A stretch of DNA of 64,000 bases from Dyella japonica DSM 16301 (GTDB lineage Bacteria; Pseudomonadota; Gammaproteobacteria; Xanthomonadales; Rhodanobacteraceae). The notes under the pieces were generated by a model, which did no database searches, was not told where the DNA came from, and saw nothing but the letters and a program-made list of their open reading frames with translations. The DNA lies in assembly GCF_001010355.1 (NCBI RefSeq), contig NZ_JPLA01000015.1, forward strand, positions 17,853 through 81,852, read 5' to 3'. The translations under genes were made by a program, and so were the position numbers. This document shows positions 35,448 through 45,478 of the stretch, one piece after another. Positions within the stretch are counted from its first letter, which is position 1; every line of letters starts with the position of its first letter.

Positions 35448-36053
35448 GTGAATTGGGCCGACTACATCATTCTTGCCGTACTGGGCGTCTCGGTCTTGAT
35501 TGGCCTGTGGCGCGGCCTCATTTCCGAGGTGTTGGCGCTGGCCATCTGGATCGTGGCGTTCTGGGTGGCCTGGACCTATGGGCCCAGCGTGGCGGCGTAT
35601 TTCGAACACAGTATCCAGCTGCCGTCGGCGCGGATCCTGGTCGGCTACGGCCTTTGCTTCATCGTGGTGCTGATCGTGGGTGCGCTGCTGCGCTTCCTGG
35701 TGAGCAAGCTGGTGGAAGGTACCGGACTGTCCGGCACCGATCGCCTGCTGGGCATGGTGTTTGGTTTCGTGCGCGGCGTGCTGCTGGTGACGCTGGCGGT
35801 GTTCCTGCTCGGGTTTACCGCGTTCACGCGCGATCCGTGGTGGCACGATTCGGTGTTATTGCCGCAGTTCAAGGGAATGGCTGCGTGGCTGGGTGAGCGC
35901 GTGCCGGACAACGTCCGTCACTATCTCAATCCGCAGCCTCTGCTGGACCATTTACCCGCCTTGCCAGCGGGCATGCCAGGCGCTTCGCCAGCGACTGGAC
36001 ATGAAACCCATCCTGCGACCGCAACCACGGCCGCCCCGGCAACGACTTTCTAA
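35448..36053 (+). CDS. cvpA: CvpA-family membrane protein
   Basis: A 201-residue protein with four TM helices (about 5-24, 28-45, 62-82, 102-122) and a Pro/Thr/Ala-rich tail. The start NWADYIILAVLGVSVLIGLWRG and the later DRLLGMVFGFVRGVL are typical of CvpA, first known from colicin V production and linked to envelope or purine-related fitness. Start is GTG at 35448. It lies between dedD and purF as in E. coli and is likely cotranscribed with purF 15 bases downstream. Confidence 0.93.
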   Translation: MNWADYIILAVLGVSVLIGLWRGLISEVLALAIWIVAFWVAWTYGPSVAAYFEHSIQLPSARILVGYGLCFIVVLIVGALLRFLVSKLVEGTGLSGTDRLLGMVFGFVRGVLLVTLAVFLLGFTAFTRDPWWHDSVLLPQFKGMAAWLGERVPDNVRHYLNPQPLLDHLPALPAGMPGASPATGHETHPATATTAAPATTF

Positions 36054-36068
36054 TACAGGCTTTCAACC

Positions 36069-37544
<1,476 letters not shown>

Positions 37545-37561
37545 GATCGGCCGCAACCACC

Positions 37562-37633
37562 TGTGGGAGCGCACCCTGTGCGCGACTGCCTCGACGCTAC
37601 ATGTCGCAGTCGCGCACAGGGTGCGCTCCCACA
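37562..37633. repeat. Long inverted repeat, REP-like, copy 2
   Basis: Perfect 28-base arms (37562-37589 and 37606-37633) separated by 16 bases, sharing the first 24 bases with the copy at 14821. It lies just after purF and 25 bases before the next start, where it could act as an RNA hairpin or transcription attenuator. Confidence 0.9.
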
Positions 37634-37658
37634 ACCCATCCGCCAGCGTGTTCCGCCC

Positions 37659-38471
37659 ATGACCGCCGACCTCCACGCTGCCGCCAAGCGCTGCCTCGAC
37701 GCCACTGACCCCGCGGAGAAGCTGCGCCTCACGCACGCCGCCTGGGAAGCGTTCCTCGCCGGCGAACTGCGCCCCGATGACGCATCGCCCGCACCCGAGC
37801 CGATCGGCGCGCCAGGCCGCCCCGAGTTGCCCCGTCTGGTACCGCAGCGACAGGTGCCGCATCGCGGCCTCGGTTCCAATGAGGGCCGCGCTGCGCTGGT
37901 ACACGCCGTAGCGCACATCGAATTCAACGCGATCAACCTCGCCTGGGATGCCGTCTACCGCTTTCGCGGCAAGCCGCTGGATTACTACCGCGACTGGGCC
38001 AGCTGTGCGCACGACGAGGCGCGCCACTTCGCCATGTTGTCAGGCCGGCTGGCCGAACTGGGCCACGCCTACGGCGACTTCGACGCGCACAACGGCCTGT
38101 GGGAAATGGCCGAGAAAACCGCCCATCACGACACCGCGCGCATGGCCTTGGTGCCACGCGTGCTGGAGGCGCGCGGCCTGGACGTGACGCCGGGCATGAT
38201 CGAGCGCCTGCGCTCGGTGGGCGACGAGCGCACCGTGGCCATCCTCGAAGTGATCCTGCGCGAGGAAGTGGCTCACGTAGCGGCCGGCACGCGCTGGTTC
38301 CGCCACTGCTGCGAACGCGACGGGCTGGAGCCGCGCGAGACTTTCCTCGACCTGCTGCGCGATTACATGGGTGCCACCCTGCGTGGCCCGTTCAATCGGC
38401 CTGCGCGGTTGGAAGCAGGTTTCGACGAGGAAGAACTCGATCGCCTCACCAAGCTCGCGCTGCAATCCTGA
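37659..38471 (+). CDS. Ferritin-like DUF455 protein
   Basis: A 270-residue helical protein of the DUF455 group. The ferritin-like metal-ligand pattern is seen as HAVAHIEFNAI, CAHDEARHFAML, MALVPRVLEARGLD and LREEVAHVAAGTRW, giving the two ExxH pairs of a di-iron site. Some relatives are annotated as MiaE-like hydroxylases, but no substrate can be assigned. The start at 37659 has no clear ribosome site. It may read through from purF; a strong terminator follows it. Confidence 0.88.
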   Translation: MTADLHAAAKRCLDATDPAEKLRLTHAAWEAFLAGELRPDDASPAPEPIGAPGRPELPRLVPQRQVPHRGLGSNEGRAALVHAVAHIEFNAINLAWDAVYRFRGKPLDYYRDWASCAHDEARHFAMLSGRLAELGHAYGDFDAHNGLWEMAEKTAHHDTARMALVPRVLEARGLDVTPGMIERLRSVGDERTVAILEVILREEVAHVAAGTRWFRHCCERDGLEPRETFLDLLRDYMGATLRGPFNRPARLEAGFDEEELDRLTKLALQS

Positions 38472-38523
38472 GCTTGGCCTGGGCGGATGCGGGCGACTGC
38501 GCGCTCCACGTCGAGAGGGCAAT

Positions 38524-38552
38524 AAAAAAGCCGGCACTAGGCCGGCTTTTTT
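38524..38552. terminator. Rho-independent terminator
   Basis: Hairpin with stem GCCGGC (38530-38535 and 38541-38546), loop ACTAG, flanked by A6 on the left and T6 on the right. It terminates the + strand unit ending with DUF455, and by symmetry could also act on the - strand (as for a tRNA approaching from the right). Confidence 0.9.
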
Positions 38553-38561
38553 ATCGAATTT

Positions 38562-38611
38562 TGGTCGGGGTGACATGATTCGAACATGCGACTTCTACGT
38601 CCCGAACGTAA
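38562..38611 (-). other. tRNA-Pro(CGG) 3' half, attachment site
   Basis: The minus strand carries the 3' half of a tRNA-Pro: anticodon stem-loop with TTCGGGA (anticodon CGG) at 38600-38606 flanked by a paired 5-base stem, a T arm with loop TTCGAAT, acceptor 3' strand CACCCCG, and ACCA at 38562-38565. The D arm and 5' acceptor are missing: beyond 38611 the sequence is unrelated. This is the left-behind duplicate created when an element integrates at the tRNA 3' half. The integrase gene directly follows. Confidence 0.88.
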
Positions 38612-38627
38612 TTCTAAGGCTTTTTTG

Positions 38628-38656
38628 TTCAATGACTTATCACGTAAGTCATTGAA
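38628..38656. repeat. 12-base inverted repeat in the integrase leader
   Basis: TTCAATGACTTA and TAAGTCATTGAA form a perfect dyad with a 5-base centre. It sits between the tRNA half and the integrase and may be a regulator or recombination-protein site. Confidence 0.6.
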
Positions 38657-38700
38657 TTAAAGAATGGTAATATTTTGCGACATTTCGCGATATGCTTCTT

Positions 38701-38732
38701 TTTGCAGGACGTTTGCAGGACGTTTGCAGGAC
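38701..38732. repeat. Tandem 11-base repeats before the integrase
   Basis: TTTGCAGGACG is repeated directly three times (the last lacks the final G), just before the integrase ribosome site. Short tandem direct repeats near a tyrosine integrase are typical of arm-type binding sites. Confidence 0.75.
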
Positions 38733-38743
38733 AAAGGAAGGCC

Positions 38744-39952
38744 GTGCCAAAAATCACTCGCGAAGTACTGACGCTCAAAGTCATCAATGGTGCCAAGCCC
38801 AAAGGCAAACTGTACCGCTTGCGGGATGCGGCCGTCCCCGGTCTGGTGTTGCGGATCAGTCCCTCCGGTACTCGAGCCTGGGCAGTGACCTGGGGGCGTG
38901 GACAGGAGCGGATCATCGGGAATTACCCCGTTATGACCCTGGATGGAGCGCGAGACACGGCGCGCCGCGAACTGGGTGAGGTGGCCGAGCATGGAGCCCC
39001 GTTGGCCGTAATCAAGGCGACGAAGCCCGATGCTGTCGTGGAGACCTTCGGAGACTTCATGGCGCTATACAAGCCGCACCTGGAAGCTACGGCCAAGGCG
39101 GGGAAGGCCACAGTCGATTGCCTTCATGCGCAGTTCGGTTATCTATACAGCGAACCCTTGGGTTCAATCGGACGTGCCGTATTCGACAAGTTCAAGGCCA
39201 ATCGACTCAAGGCCGGTCGTCATCCGTCCACCGTGAATCGCGACCTCGACCGCCTGAAGGCAGCACTCTCTAAAGCGGTGGAGTGGAACTTGCTACCCGC
39301 CAATCCGTTACTCGGCATGAAGCGGATCAAGAGGGATATCGAAGATCGGGTCCGCTATCTGTCGCCAAAAGAGGAAAAGGCCCTTCGCAAGGCACTCGAT
39401 ACTCGGGAGCAGCGTTTCAAAGTCCGGCGCGCCTCGAACAACCAATGGCGCGTTGTGCGTGGTCTAGAACCGTTGCCGCCACTAGCCGGATACGTTGATC
39501 ATTTGATGCCGATGACTCTGCTCGCCCTCAACACGGGGCTGCGCCGAGGCGAGATCACGCAGCTCACGTGGGCCGACATCGATCTGAAGAAGAAGCTCCT
39601 GACAGTGCGTGCAGGCTACGCGAAGTCGGGTAAAGCGAGGCACGTCCCGCTCAACAGCGAAGCGTTGACGGTCCTGAAGCAATGGAAGCAGCAGCCGGAC
39701 GGGGGGCTGTTCCATCTGACGTCCGTGACAAAGTCGTGGGCGAACCTGACTGAGAAGGCCAAGGTGTCGGACTTTCGATTCCATGATCTACGGCACACGT
39801 TCGCCAGCAAGCTGGTCATGGCGGGTGTCGACCTCAATACGGTACGCGAGCTATTGGGGCACGGTGACATCAAGATGACCTTGCGCTACGCGCATCTGGC
39901 GCCTGAGCACAAGGCTGCAGCGGTAGAAGTCTTGGTCAAGGTGGTCAAGTGA
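38744..39952 (+). CDS. Tyrosine-family integrase
   Basis: A 402-residue site-specific recombinase with N-terminal arm-binding (DUF4102-like) domain (MPKITREVLTLKV; KLYRLRDAAVPGLVLRI), core-binding domain (about 100-190), and catalytic domain with R267 (in GLRRGE), H347-DLR350-H351 and the nucleophile Y382 (LRYAHL). All catalytic residues are present, so it should be active. Start is GTG at 38744, after AAAGGAAGG. P4-type integrases of this sort target tRNA genes, in agreement with the tRNA-Pro half beside it. Confidence 0.93.
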   Translation: MPKITREVLTLKVINGAKPKGKLYRLRDAAVPGLVLRISPSGTRAWAVTWGRGQERIIGNYPVMTLDGARDTARRELGEVAEHGAPLAVIKATKPDAVVETFGDFMALYKPHLEATAKAGKATVDCLHAQFGYLYSEPLGSIGRAVFDKFKANRLKAGRHPSTVNRDLDRLKAALSKAVEWNLLPANPLLGMKRIKRDIEDRVRYLSPKEEKALRKALDTREQRFKVRRASNNQWRVVRGLEPLPPLAGYVDHLMPMTLLALNTGLRRGEITQLTWADIDLKKKLLTVRAGYAKSGKARHVPLNSEALTVLKQWKQQPDGGLFHLTSVTKSWANLTEKAKVSDFRFHDLRHTFASKLVMAGVDLNTVRELLGHGDIKMTLRYAHLAPEHKAAAVEVLVKVVK

Positions 39953-40050
39953 CTCGGCTACTGGCGATTGGAATGGCTTTGATTGAGATTGGGCCACACC
40001 TGCCGTTATAGAGGCTTAGGCATTCGTGGTGAGCGGGATAGGAGAAGAAG

Positions 40051-40842
40051 TTGACGGTGACTGACGTAGAGGCTTTTTTTACTCGGGGCATTCCTGACGA
40101 CCTTGACCTCATGGCCTTTCCTTGCACGGAAGATCACAGGTATCTATTCCATGGGGCCGTAGCCAAGATCATTGCGTTCGCAAGAGAAGGGCTTGCCGGG
40201 TGTTCCGGTGAGGATGTCCGGGGGACCTTGCAGCTGGCCGAGTTTGCGTTGTTCGACATGGTTCAAAAGGACGTGCTCGTAGATAGGGACGGCCGGCCGT
40301 TTTCGATGGGTGAGGTCAGGAAGCGTTCCGCCATCGAATTTTTGCCGCCGACGTGCATGCGCCTTTCGGCGGCATATGACCGGATGGTCGAGAGAGCCGA
40401 TGAGTACGGGGGTGTCAGTCTGATTCGAGAATCCACGGCAACCCCTGCGCACATTTGTTTGGCGCTGGCGCTCGGTCACGCCGTGACGGCGATCAGTCGT
40501 ATGGATACTCCGGGTTTTTTTCAGATCGGGGCATGGCATGCCATGGTTGCTGCCGAAGTCATGGGTGTTTTTTACCTCCAAGCCAATGACATCAACTACA
40601 AGAGTTACCTTGTCAGTCAAGGTGCACGAAATTCCGTACGCAATCGGTGGGCGAGACTCGATCCGGTGAAAGCATTGGCGTTCCGGCGGCGGCAAGAGTA
40701 CCCCCATCTATCGCGATCTCGCGCTATCGATCAGATGCTCCCCGAGGTTCTCGATGCGGCGAAGGATGCTGGCGAACCGCTTACGGGGGGCGATCCAAAG
40801 GCGACCGTTGAAGGATGGTTTCGTAAGGCCGGGGTGAAGTAG
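40051..40842 (+). CDS. Hypothetical protein (island)
   Basis: 263 residues, no recognised domain. Features: a TTG start with GGAGAAG just upstream (very good ribosome site), a central hydrophobic stretch (AHICLALALGHAVTAI, about 130-147) and charged C-terminal third. It follows the integrase by 98 bases and could belong to its module. Codon use is less GC-biased than chromosomal genes. Confidence 0.7.
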   Translation: MTVTDVEAFFTRGIPDDLDLMAFPCTEDHRYLFHGAVAKIIAFAREGLAGCSGEDVRGTLQLAEFALFDMVQKDVLVDRDGRPFSMGEVRKRSAIEFLPPTCMRLSAAYDRMVERADEYGGVSLIRESTATPAHICLALALGHAVTAISRMDTPGFFQIGAWHAMVAAEVMGVFYLQANDINYKSYLVSQGARNSVRNRWARLDPVKALAFRRRQEYPHLSRSRAIDQMLPEVLDAAKDAGEPLTGGDPKATVEGWFRKAGVK

Positions 40843-41001
40843 CTCTGCGAGGTATGACATGGCGTGTATGGCACTCAATATGTGTACAGTGCGGATTCCT
40901 GTCAGGCTCAACGTCGATTCCGGCGAGCGCTGAGGACCCCGTTGGTGTTGATCCGGGACGGCCGACTTGCCGTTGTCAGGTGCTACCGGCTACTTTCCGA
41001 A

Positions 41002-41598
41002 AGGTCCGCTTCCGACCTAGAGCAATGAGATGGACTCCTCCGCGTCTTCGGCATCCCGAGCTGGCTGGAGGATGCCGACAACGGTCTAAGTGCGAGCTTC
41101 CGATACTTGCTCGAAGGTCTGTGGCGAGATCTACGCTCGGCTGACGAGCGCATCATGGAATTGGACGGCCAAATCAACGAGGCAGCCAAGGCTGATCCTG
41201 ATGCGCGTCGGTTGCAGCAGTTGCGAGGCGTCGGCCCCGTGGTCGCCACGGCCTTGGTGGCCTGTGTGGGCGATGCCAGGCAGTTTGCCAACGGTCGACA
41301 GATGGCCGCATCGCTTGGCCTTACACCGCGGCAATGCAGCTCAGGCGACAAGGACCGCTTGCTGGGCATTAGCAAGCGCGGCGACGCCTACGTTCGGTCA
41401 CTGCTAGTCCATGGCGCCCGGGCCATGTTGCGAACTGCACCGCGACACGACGATCCGCTGAGTCGATGGGTGACCCGGCTGGCGTCGCGATCGCATCCCA
41501 ACGTGGCCTGTGTGGCCATGGCCAACAAGACGGCGCGCATGGCCTGGGCCATGCTTCGCCATGGTACGAACTACCAACCGGCGCTGGCGGCCGCCTGA
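41002..41598 (+). pseudogene. IS110-family transposase, C-terminal remnant
   Basis: The frame from 41029 to 41598 encodes the C-terminal Transposase_20 part of an IS110 transposase: LRGVGPVVATALVACVGDARQF, AASLGLTPRQCSSGDK, GISKRGDAYVRSLLVHGARA, and the NPVACVAMANKTARMAWAML-like end. The N-terminal catalytic (DEDD) half is absent and there is an in-frame TGA at 41026-41028, so it is dead. IS110 right-end-like sequence probably continues to about 41800. Confidence 0.88.
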
Positions 41599-41893
41599 GC
41601 GAACCACCGAGTAAATCCCATCACGATTGCGAGGCTCTCTGAGTGATGGCGAACCGGTCGAACCGGCGTCGGAAAACCCCGAAAGGTCCGTGTGCCCGCG
41701 AGCACGCCAGAGCGATAGGGAGCCGACGCGCGACTAGCTCATCGTGGCCCGGCACCGCCTGACGGTGCAGCGTTTAGAGGCCGGATTTACGTGTGCAGTC
41801 GACACGAACGCCAGAGCTAAGAGATGCTTGGCAAAGGGGAGGAGTCCATATACGGACCTTATTTGTGACGGCCTACAAAAATGAGGCACGTGC

Positions 41894-42040
41894 ATGATTT
41901 TGAGAAATGGAGGCCGCTTTCTGGACCTCATCGCGGTCGGCGCCAACGGCGGCGCGATAGAGCGGCTGTCTGACGGGGAAGTCAAGGAGAAGAAGGCCAA
42001 CGGCTCCTTCTTCGAGGTGGAGCGGCGCATTTTCGTCTAG
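41894..42040 (+). CDS. Small hypothetical protein 1 (island)
   Basis: 48 residues, MILRNGGRFLDLIAVGANGG and on, ending VERRIFV. The frame ends two bases before the next small gene, so the two could be one unit; no ribosome site is convincing. Unrecognised. Confidence 0.4.
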   Translation: MILRNGGRFLDLIAVGANGGAIERLSDGEVKEKKANGSFFEVERRIFV

Positions 42041-42042
42041 CC

Positions 42043-42225
42043 GTGGACCGCGGGATGGTATGGCTCCTGTTCGATGGAAAGCTGCGCGCCGCTCAGCAGG
42101 GGACATCGGTCACCGTCGAAAGTGCAGAGGAGCTACGCACTTTCTCGGCCTTTGATGGGAAGGACCTAATCGTCTGGGCTCCGTGTCCCATCTTGGGTAA
42201 CCTCAAGGTGGCATGGCGAGATTGA
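42043..42225 (+). CDS. Small hypothetical protein 2 (island)
   Basis: 60 residues with a GTG start, MDRGMVWLLFDGKLRAAQQG and on. Together with the 48-residue frame before it, it is followed by a strong terminator at 42295. Composition is plausible for a real small protein; no family recognised. Confidence 0.45.
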   Translation: MDRGMVWLLFDGKLRAAQQGTSVTVESAEELRTFSAFDGKDLIVWAPCPILGNLKVAWRD

Positions 42226-42294
42226 AGCGTCGTTTGGCGATAAATGTCCGCCGTGCGGGGCGACCCGTGGTTCTCATGGGAGCTCCAGCCACCT

Positions 42295-42340
42295 AAGCCC
42301 CCGGTCGTCGTCGTAACACGACGACCGGGGGGGGCTTTTT
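42295..42340 (+). terminator. Rho-independent terminator
   Basis: A long GC stem, GCCCCCGGTCGTCGT at 42297-42311 pairing with ACGACGACCGGGGG, loop of 6, followed by T5. Ends the unit with the two small ORFs. Confidence 0.85.
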
Positions 42341-43013
42341 CGTTGATCTGTGAGGTAGCCCGAAGGCCTCAGAGTGAGCTGTATGTACTTCACATGAAGC
42401 GCGCACTCCTAGCTACGGTCGATCTAGTGAACACACATACAGCCAACGATCACTCGCCCAGGGCCGTCGGGCAGCGCACGTTAAGATCCGGCCCCCGAAG
42501 GTCGTGCCGACTCATTTCCCCATGCCGTAGGAGTGCGCGGAGAAGTGGTCAATGTGGGATCGATAAAGGCGCGAACCGCCTTGATCAAGGTAAGGCGGCT
42601 GGATGATGAGTAGATCGAGGGGGGGGGCAGGTCTTTGGACTCAAAATTGAGGGTAGTTCCTAAGCAAGCCGGACCAAGTCTGAGAGGATCTGGTCATGAA
42701 ACGATGTCCTTTGTGTGGTGCTAGTCGCCCCTACCCAATCACGGCAGAGCAGCCTTTGGCGCTGCCAACAAAAAGAACGAGGCGATACCACGTCATGGCC
42801 AGCGATCCTCGTCAGCGTCCTCAACAACGGCACACACAGGTCGACATTCCAAGAATTGTCCGATTTCCCCCGCCTCGTCCAACTTCTATCCTTCGTGTGC
42901 GGAGCTTGCTGCCGCCCCATGGTTTGTCCAACTCAAGCGGTGCGCGGTTTGGACTCACGGGCTAACGCGTGAATCCCTGGCAAAATTCCCCCAGAACCTG
43001 CCTGGAGCGGGCC
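42341..43013. other. Intergenic region with unclear small frames
   Basis: About 670 bases. A frame at 42696-42965 begins MKRCPLCGASRPYP (a CxxC) and has an AGAGG box upstream, but its remainder and the two other frames across the same bases give no clear product. A run of nine G lies at 42619-42627. I cannot call a gene with confidence. Confidence 0.35.
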
Positions 43014-43721
43014 TTGAGCGAAACAACGACAACCGACCTTTCCGGCGCCCCCATCGCCGAGGTAAAGGCTAGCACCTATCACTCTGAGCCGTCGGATGGA
43101 GGAGTCCTCCTTGTCGAGGAAGATGCTACCGAATCCTTTAGCGCGTCGACCTGGCTACTTCATGACGTCGATGATGACCTCATCAAAGTTGCCGACGTGG
43201 CAGAAGTGGAACGACTCGATAGCGAAAACGCCCTCACTGAGCTGCGTCAATTTCGCAGCTTCCGCCACACAGTGCGGCTATCAATGCATCCGCTTGACCT
43301 CAAGTTCTACGCGTCGGTTTACTTGGATGCCTTGCTGTGGCGCGCACTGAAGTCCTCCGACTACGAAGTTGCTGAAAAGGCCTTCGAGGAGCTCATTGCG
43401 AAGGTCAACATTCACACCCGAGCCGACGTACGTCGAATACAGTTGGACGCAAGACAAGTGCAGCTGACGCGCATGGCCGCAGAGTCCGAGGCGCGCGCGG
43501 AGCGCTTGCGCGAAAACATTCGGCGCAATGCGGCTCAGAGACAGCGCCTGATCGATTACGACAATGCGTTGCGCAACGAAATCAAGCAACTCGAAGCAGT
43601 GCGAGTGCAAACGCAGCTGCAGGTCAATCGCACCACACGCCAGATTGGCCAGCTTTACTCCAATTGTGCGGCGCAATTACCCCGCCCCAAGTACGTACCC
43701 TTCAGTTTGCGAAAGAAGTGA
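43014..43721 (+). CDS. Hypothetical coiled-coil protein (island)
   Basis: 235 residues. Start TTG at 43014, with GGAG about 7 bases upstream, giving MSETTTTDLSGAPIAEVK; a GTG at 42969 is the alternative. N-terminal half is acidic, and from about residue 150 to 220 there is a long helical stretch with Arg/Glu/Gln repeats (RMAAESEARAERLRENIRRN) typical of a coiled coil. A few residues at the C-terminus are basic (KYVPFSLRKK). No family recognised. Neighbours do not suggest a role. Confidence 0.7.
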   Translation: MSETTTTDLSGAPIAEVKASTYHSEPSDGGVLLVEEDATESFSASTWLLHDVDDDLIKVADVAEVERLDSENALTELRQFRSFRHTVRLSMHPLDLKFYASVYLDALLWRALKSSDYEVAEKAFEELIAKVNIHTRADVRRIQLDARQVQLTRMAAESEARAERLRENIRRNAAQRQRLIDYDNALRNEIKQLEAVRVQTQLQVNRTTRQIGQLYSNCAAQLPRPKYVPFSLRKK

Positions 43722-44050
43722 TTATACATGCACGAACTCCTGTGAACTAACACAACGCGCTTCACACCACCACCGATAGGGTACGTGCACGATCAGGGGT
43801 TTCACAAAACAAACGTTTCATGCAATTCGCGTTGATACCCCTGTAGATGCCCGACATCGCTGCTGCTTCCGTGTGACCGCCACAGCAACCCATGAGCCGA
43901 TCGGGCGAAACGCCAACCTGTTCGCAGATCGCGTTCTGTAGCGGCAACCCTATATTTCATAGGGAACATCCCTGATTCATCCGAGTGGTCGGTATGGCGA
44001 TGCTCCATGGTCCCTATCTCTATGGACCCTTCCGTGCCATGACATCTTGT
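43722..44050. other. Intergenic region, possible decayed gene on the minus strand
   Basis: About 330 bases. The minus-strand frame at 43762-43947 (TTG start) encodes 61 residues, including the stretch SPDRLMGCCGGHTEAAAMSG, which reads like part of a protein and not a random frame, but I do not recognise it. A CCCTAT-ATTTC-ATAGGG dyad lies at about 43948-43964. Confidence 0.3.
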
Positions 44051-44380
44051 ATGGTTAACGATGATTTCATCGAGGCACTAGCGCTCATTCCTGCGCTGCG
44101 CCACGCCGAGCGCCGCACACACGAACGATGGGATTTCAATCCGCCGCTCTCCATGGTGTACGCCATGGTGGGCAAAGCGTTGGCGGATGGTTTTGAGGAG
44201 ATGACGGATGGGCAGCGGGTTTATGCCCTGGGTGTCATCCGGCATGGGCTTGCGCTCAAAGGGTGGCGACACGCGCTCGTTCGAGAAGCGCTGCTGAGTA
44301 CATTCAAGGCTCGTGCCGGTGGTTTGCGCAAAGAATGCGCGGCACAAATACATGCCTATCTGAATCAGCTTTCATGTTGA
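44051..44380 (+). CDS. Small helical protein, paralogue A of an unrecognised family
   Basis: 109 residues, no recognised domain. It is clearly related to the 104-residue product of 56926-57240: both share D-x(4)-AL-x-LIP, a Trp near residue 27, Y-A-x-x-G-x-AL-x-D, Y-x-LGV and LVR-x-x-L-x-x-T-x-x-AR at matching spacing. The start at 44051 is chosen by alignment with that paralogue; in-frame ATGs upstream at 43985, 43997 and 44039 remain possible. Likely all helical and cytoplasmic. Confidence 0.7.
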   Translation: MVNDDFIEALALIPALRHAERRTHERWDFNPPLSMVYAMVGKALADGFEEMTDGQRVYALGVIRHGLALKGWRHALVREALLSTFKARAGGLRKECAAQIHAYLNQLSC

Positions 44381-44528
44381 TTAGTTTCAGCGTCAAACAG
44401 GGCACGAGCCGCACACGGATCGCGCTGAAACCTGACGGATATGCCCGTGGCGTGTAGCTACCGTCGGCCTGTCGTTTGGGCCGCCTTTCACCGGGCTACG
44501 TGAACGACCATGGTGGTAGTGTCATGAG

Positions 44529-45215
44529 TTGCCGATCGTGAGAGTAGGTAATGGCTTCTGGGATTACCGTTTGCAGAACGCCAGCGGTTCCACGTCGACG
44601 CCAACTCCCGACCCCGTGCCGAATCCTTCGTCTGATGTGCCGCCGGCATCTACGCCCAGCTCCGCTGGTTGCGACACGCGCCTGTGCGTCGTACCGCAGG
44701 TGCCGTCCCATCTGAGCGCCAATAGCGTCATGTTGGCCTATGGCATGCGCAGCGTTGGTGCTCTGCACGATCGCCTGGGTGAGCTGCATCGGGATGCCTT
44801 GCAGGCAGGTAACACCGACGAGTTCTATGCTCGAATGTTTGATGGTAACTACCAGTACCGCACAGATCGCGGTTTCAGTGACTACGGTTACGACTTCAAC
44901 CAGAACGATCGTGGGATCTAGATCGGTGGCACGTGGTTGAAGACGAGTAATGATGGTTCGTCGTTCCGTCTTGGCATGTACGGCAGCACAGGTACATCGC
45001 ATATCACGCCAAAGGCCATCGATGGCAGCAGTGCCATGCGCATGAGCGGACGTGGCATTGCGGCTACGGGTACGTAAGTGCACGGCAGCGGCTTCTATGT
45101 TGACGGTGTGGTGGCGCGAAATTACTACAGCACGCGCGTGGACACTGCGTATCGTGGCTATGACATGGCCGAGATGAAGACGCATGGCTGGACGTACTCG
45201 CTGGAAAGCGGTTAG
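44529..45215 (+). pseudogene. Autotransporter beta-barrel remnant
   Basis: One reading frame encodes the junction and first half of an autotransporter translocator: NGFWDYRLQN, a Pro/Ser/Thr linker, VPQVPSHLSANSVMLAYGMR, EFYARMFDGNYQYR, and barrel strands GGTWLKTSNDGSSFRLGMYG, SGFYVDGVVARNYYS and WTYSLESG. Two in-frame stops interrupt it (TAG at 44919-44921, from a likely CAG; TAA at 45075-45077). The passenger and the last strands are missing. It resembles the barrel type expected for the autotransporter starting at 60030. Confidence 0.88.
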
Positions 45216-45379
45216 CCTCTACTACTGCCTCGCGTTAAAAGCGGGGGAATTACCCGATCCATCTCTCCCAGAAATCGCTCTCGCCGAGTCTGCTTCTTCT
45301 TAGCATCGAAACTCAACGAGGCGAACGAGCGCTGTTGCATCGGCGTAAACTGGTCAGGGTGATGGTGCATCTTGGCCAT
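45216..45379 (-). pseudogene. IS5-family transposase N-terminal remnant
   Basis: The minus strand from 45379 reads MAKMHHHPDQFTPMQQRSF, then KKKQTRRERFLGEMDRVIP, which is the N-terminus of an IS5-type transposase (the region before the DDE domain). It breaks off at about 45225, next to the autotransporter remnant, so that the IS probably cut or joined both pieces. Confidence 0.8.
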
Positions 45380-45478
45380 CGCAGAGACGACTGTCGTTAG
45401 GACACGTCCTATGTATTCGCGATAGGCCCAAGCGTACGATGTATCCGATGAATCGTGTATTTTCGAAGGAGAAAGAGT

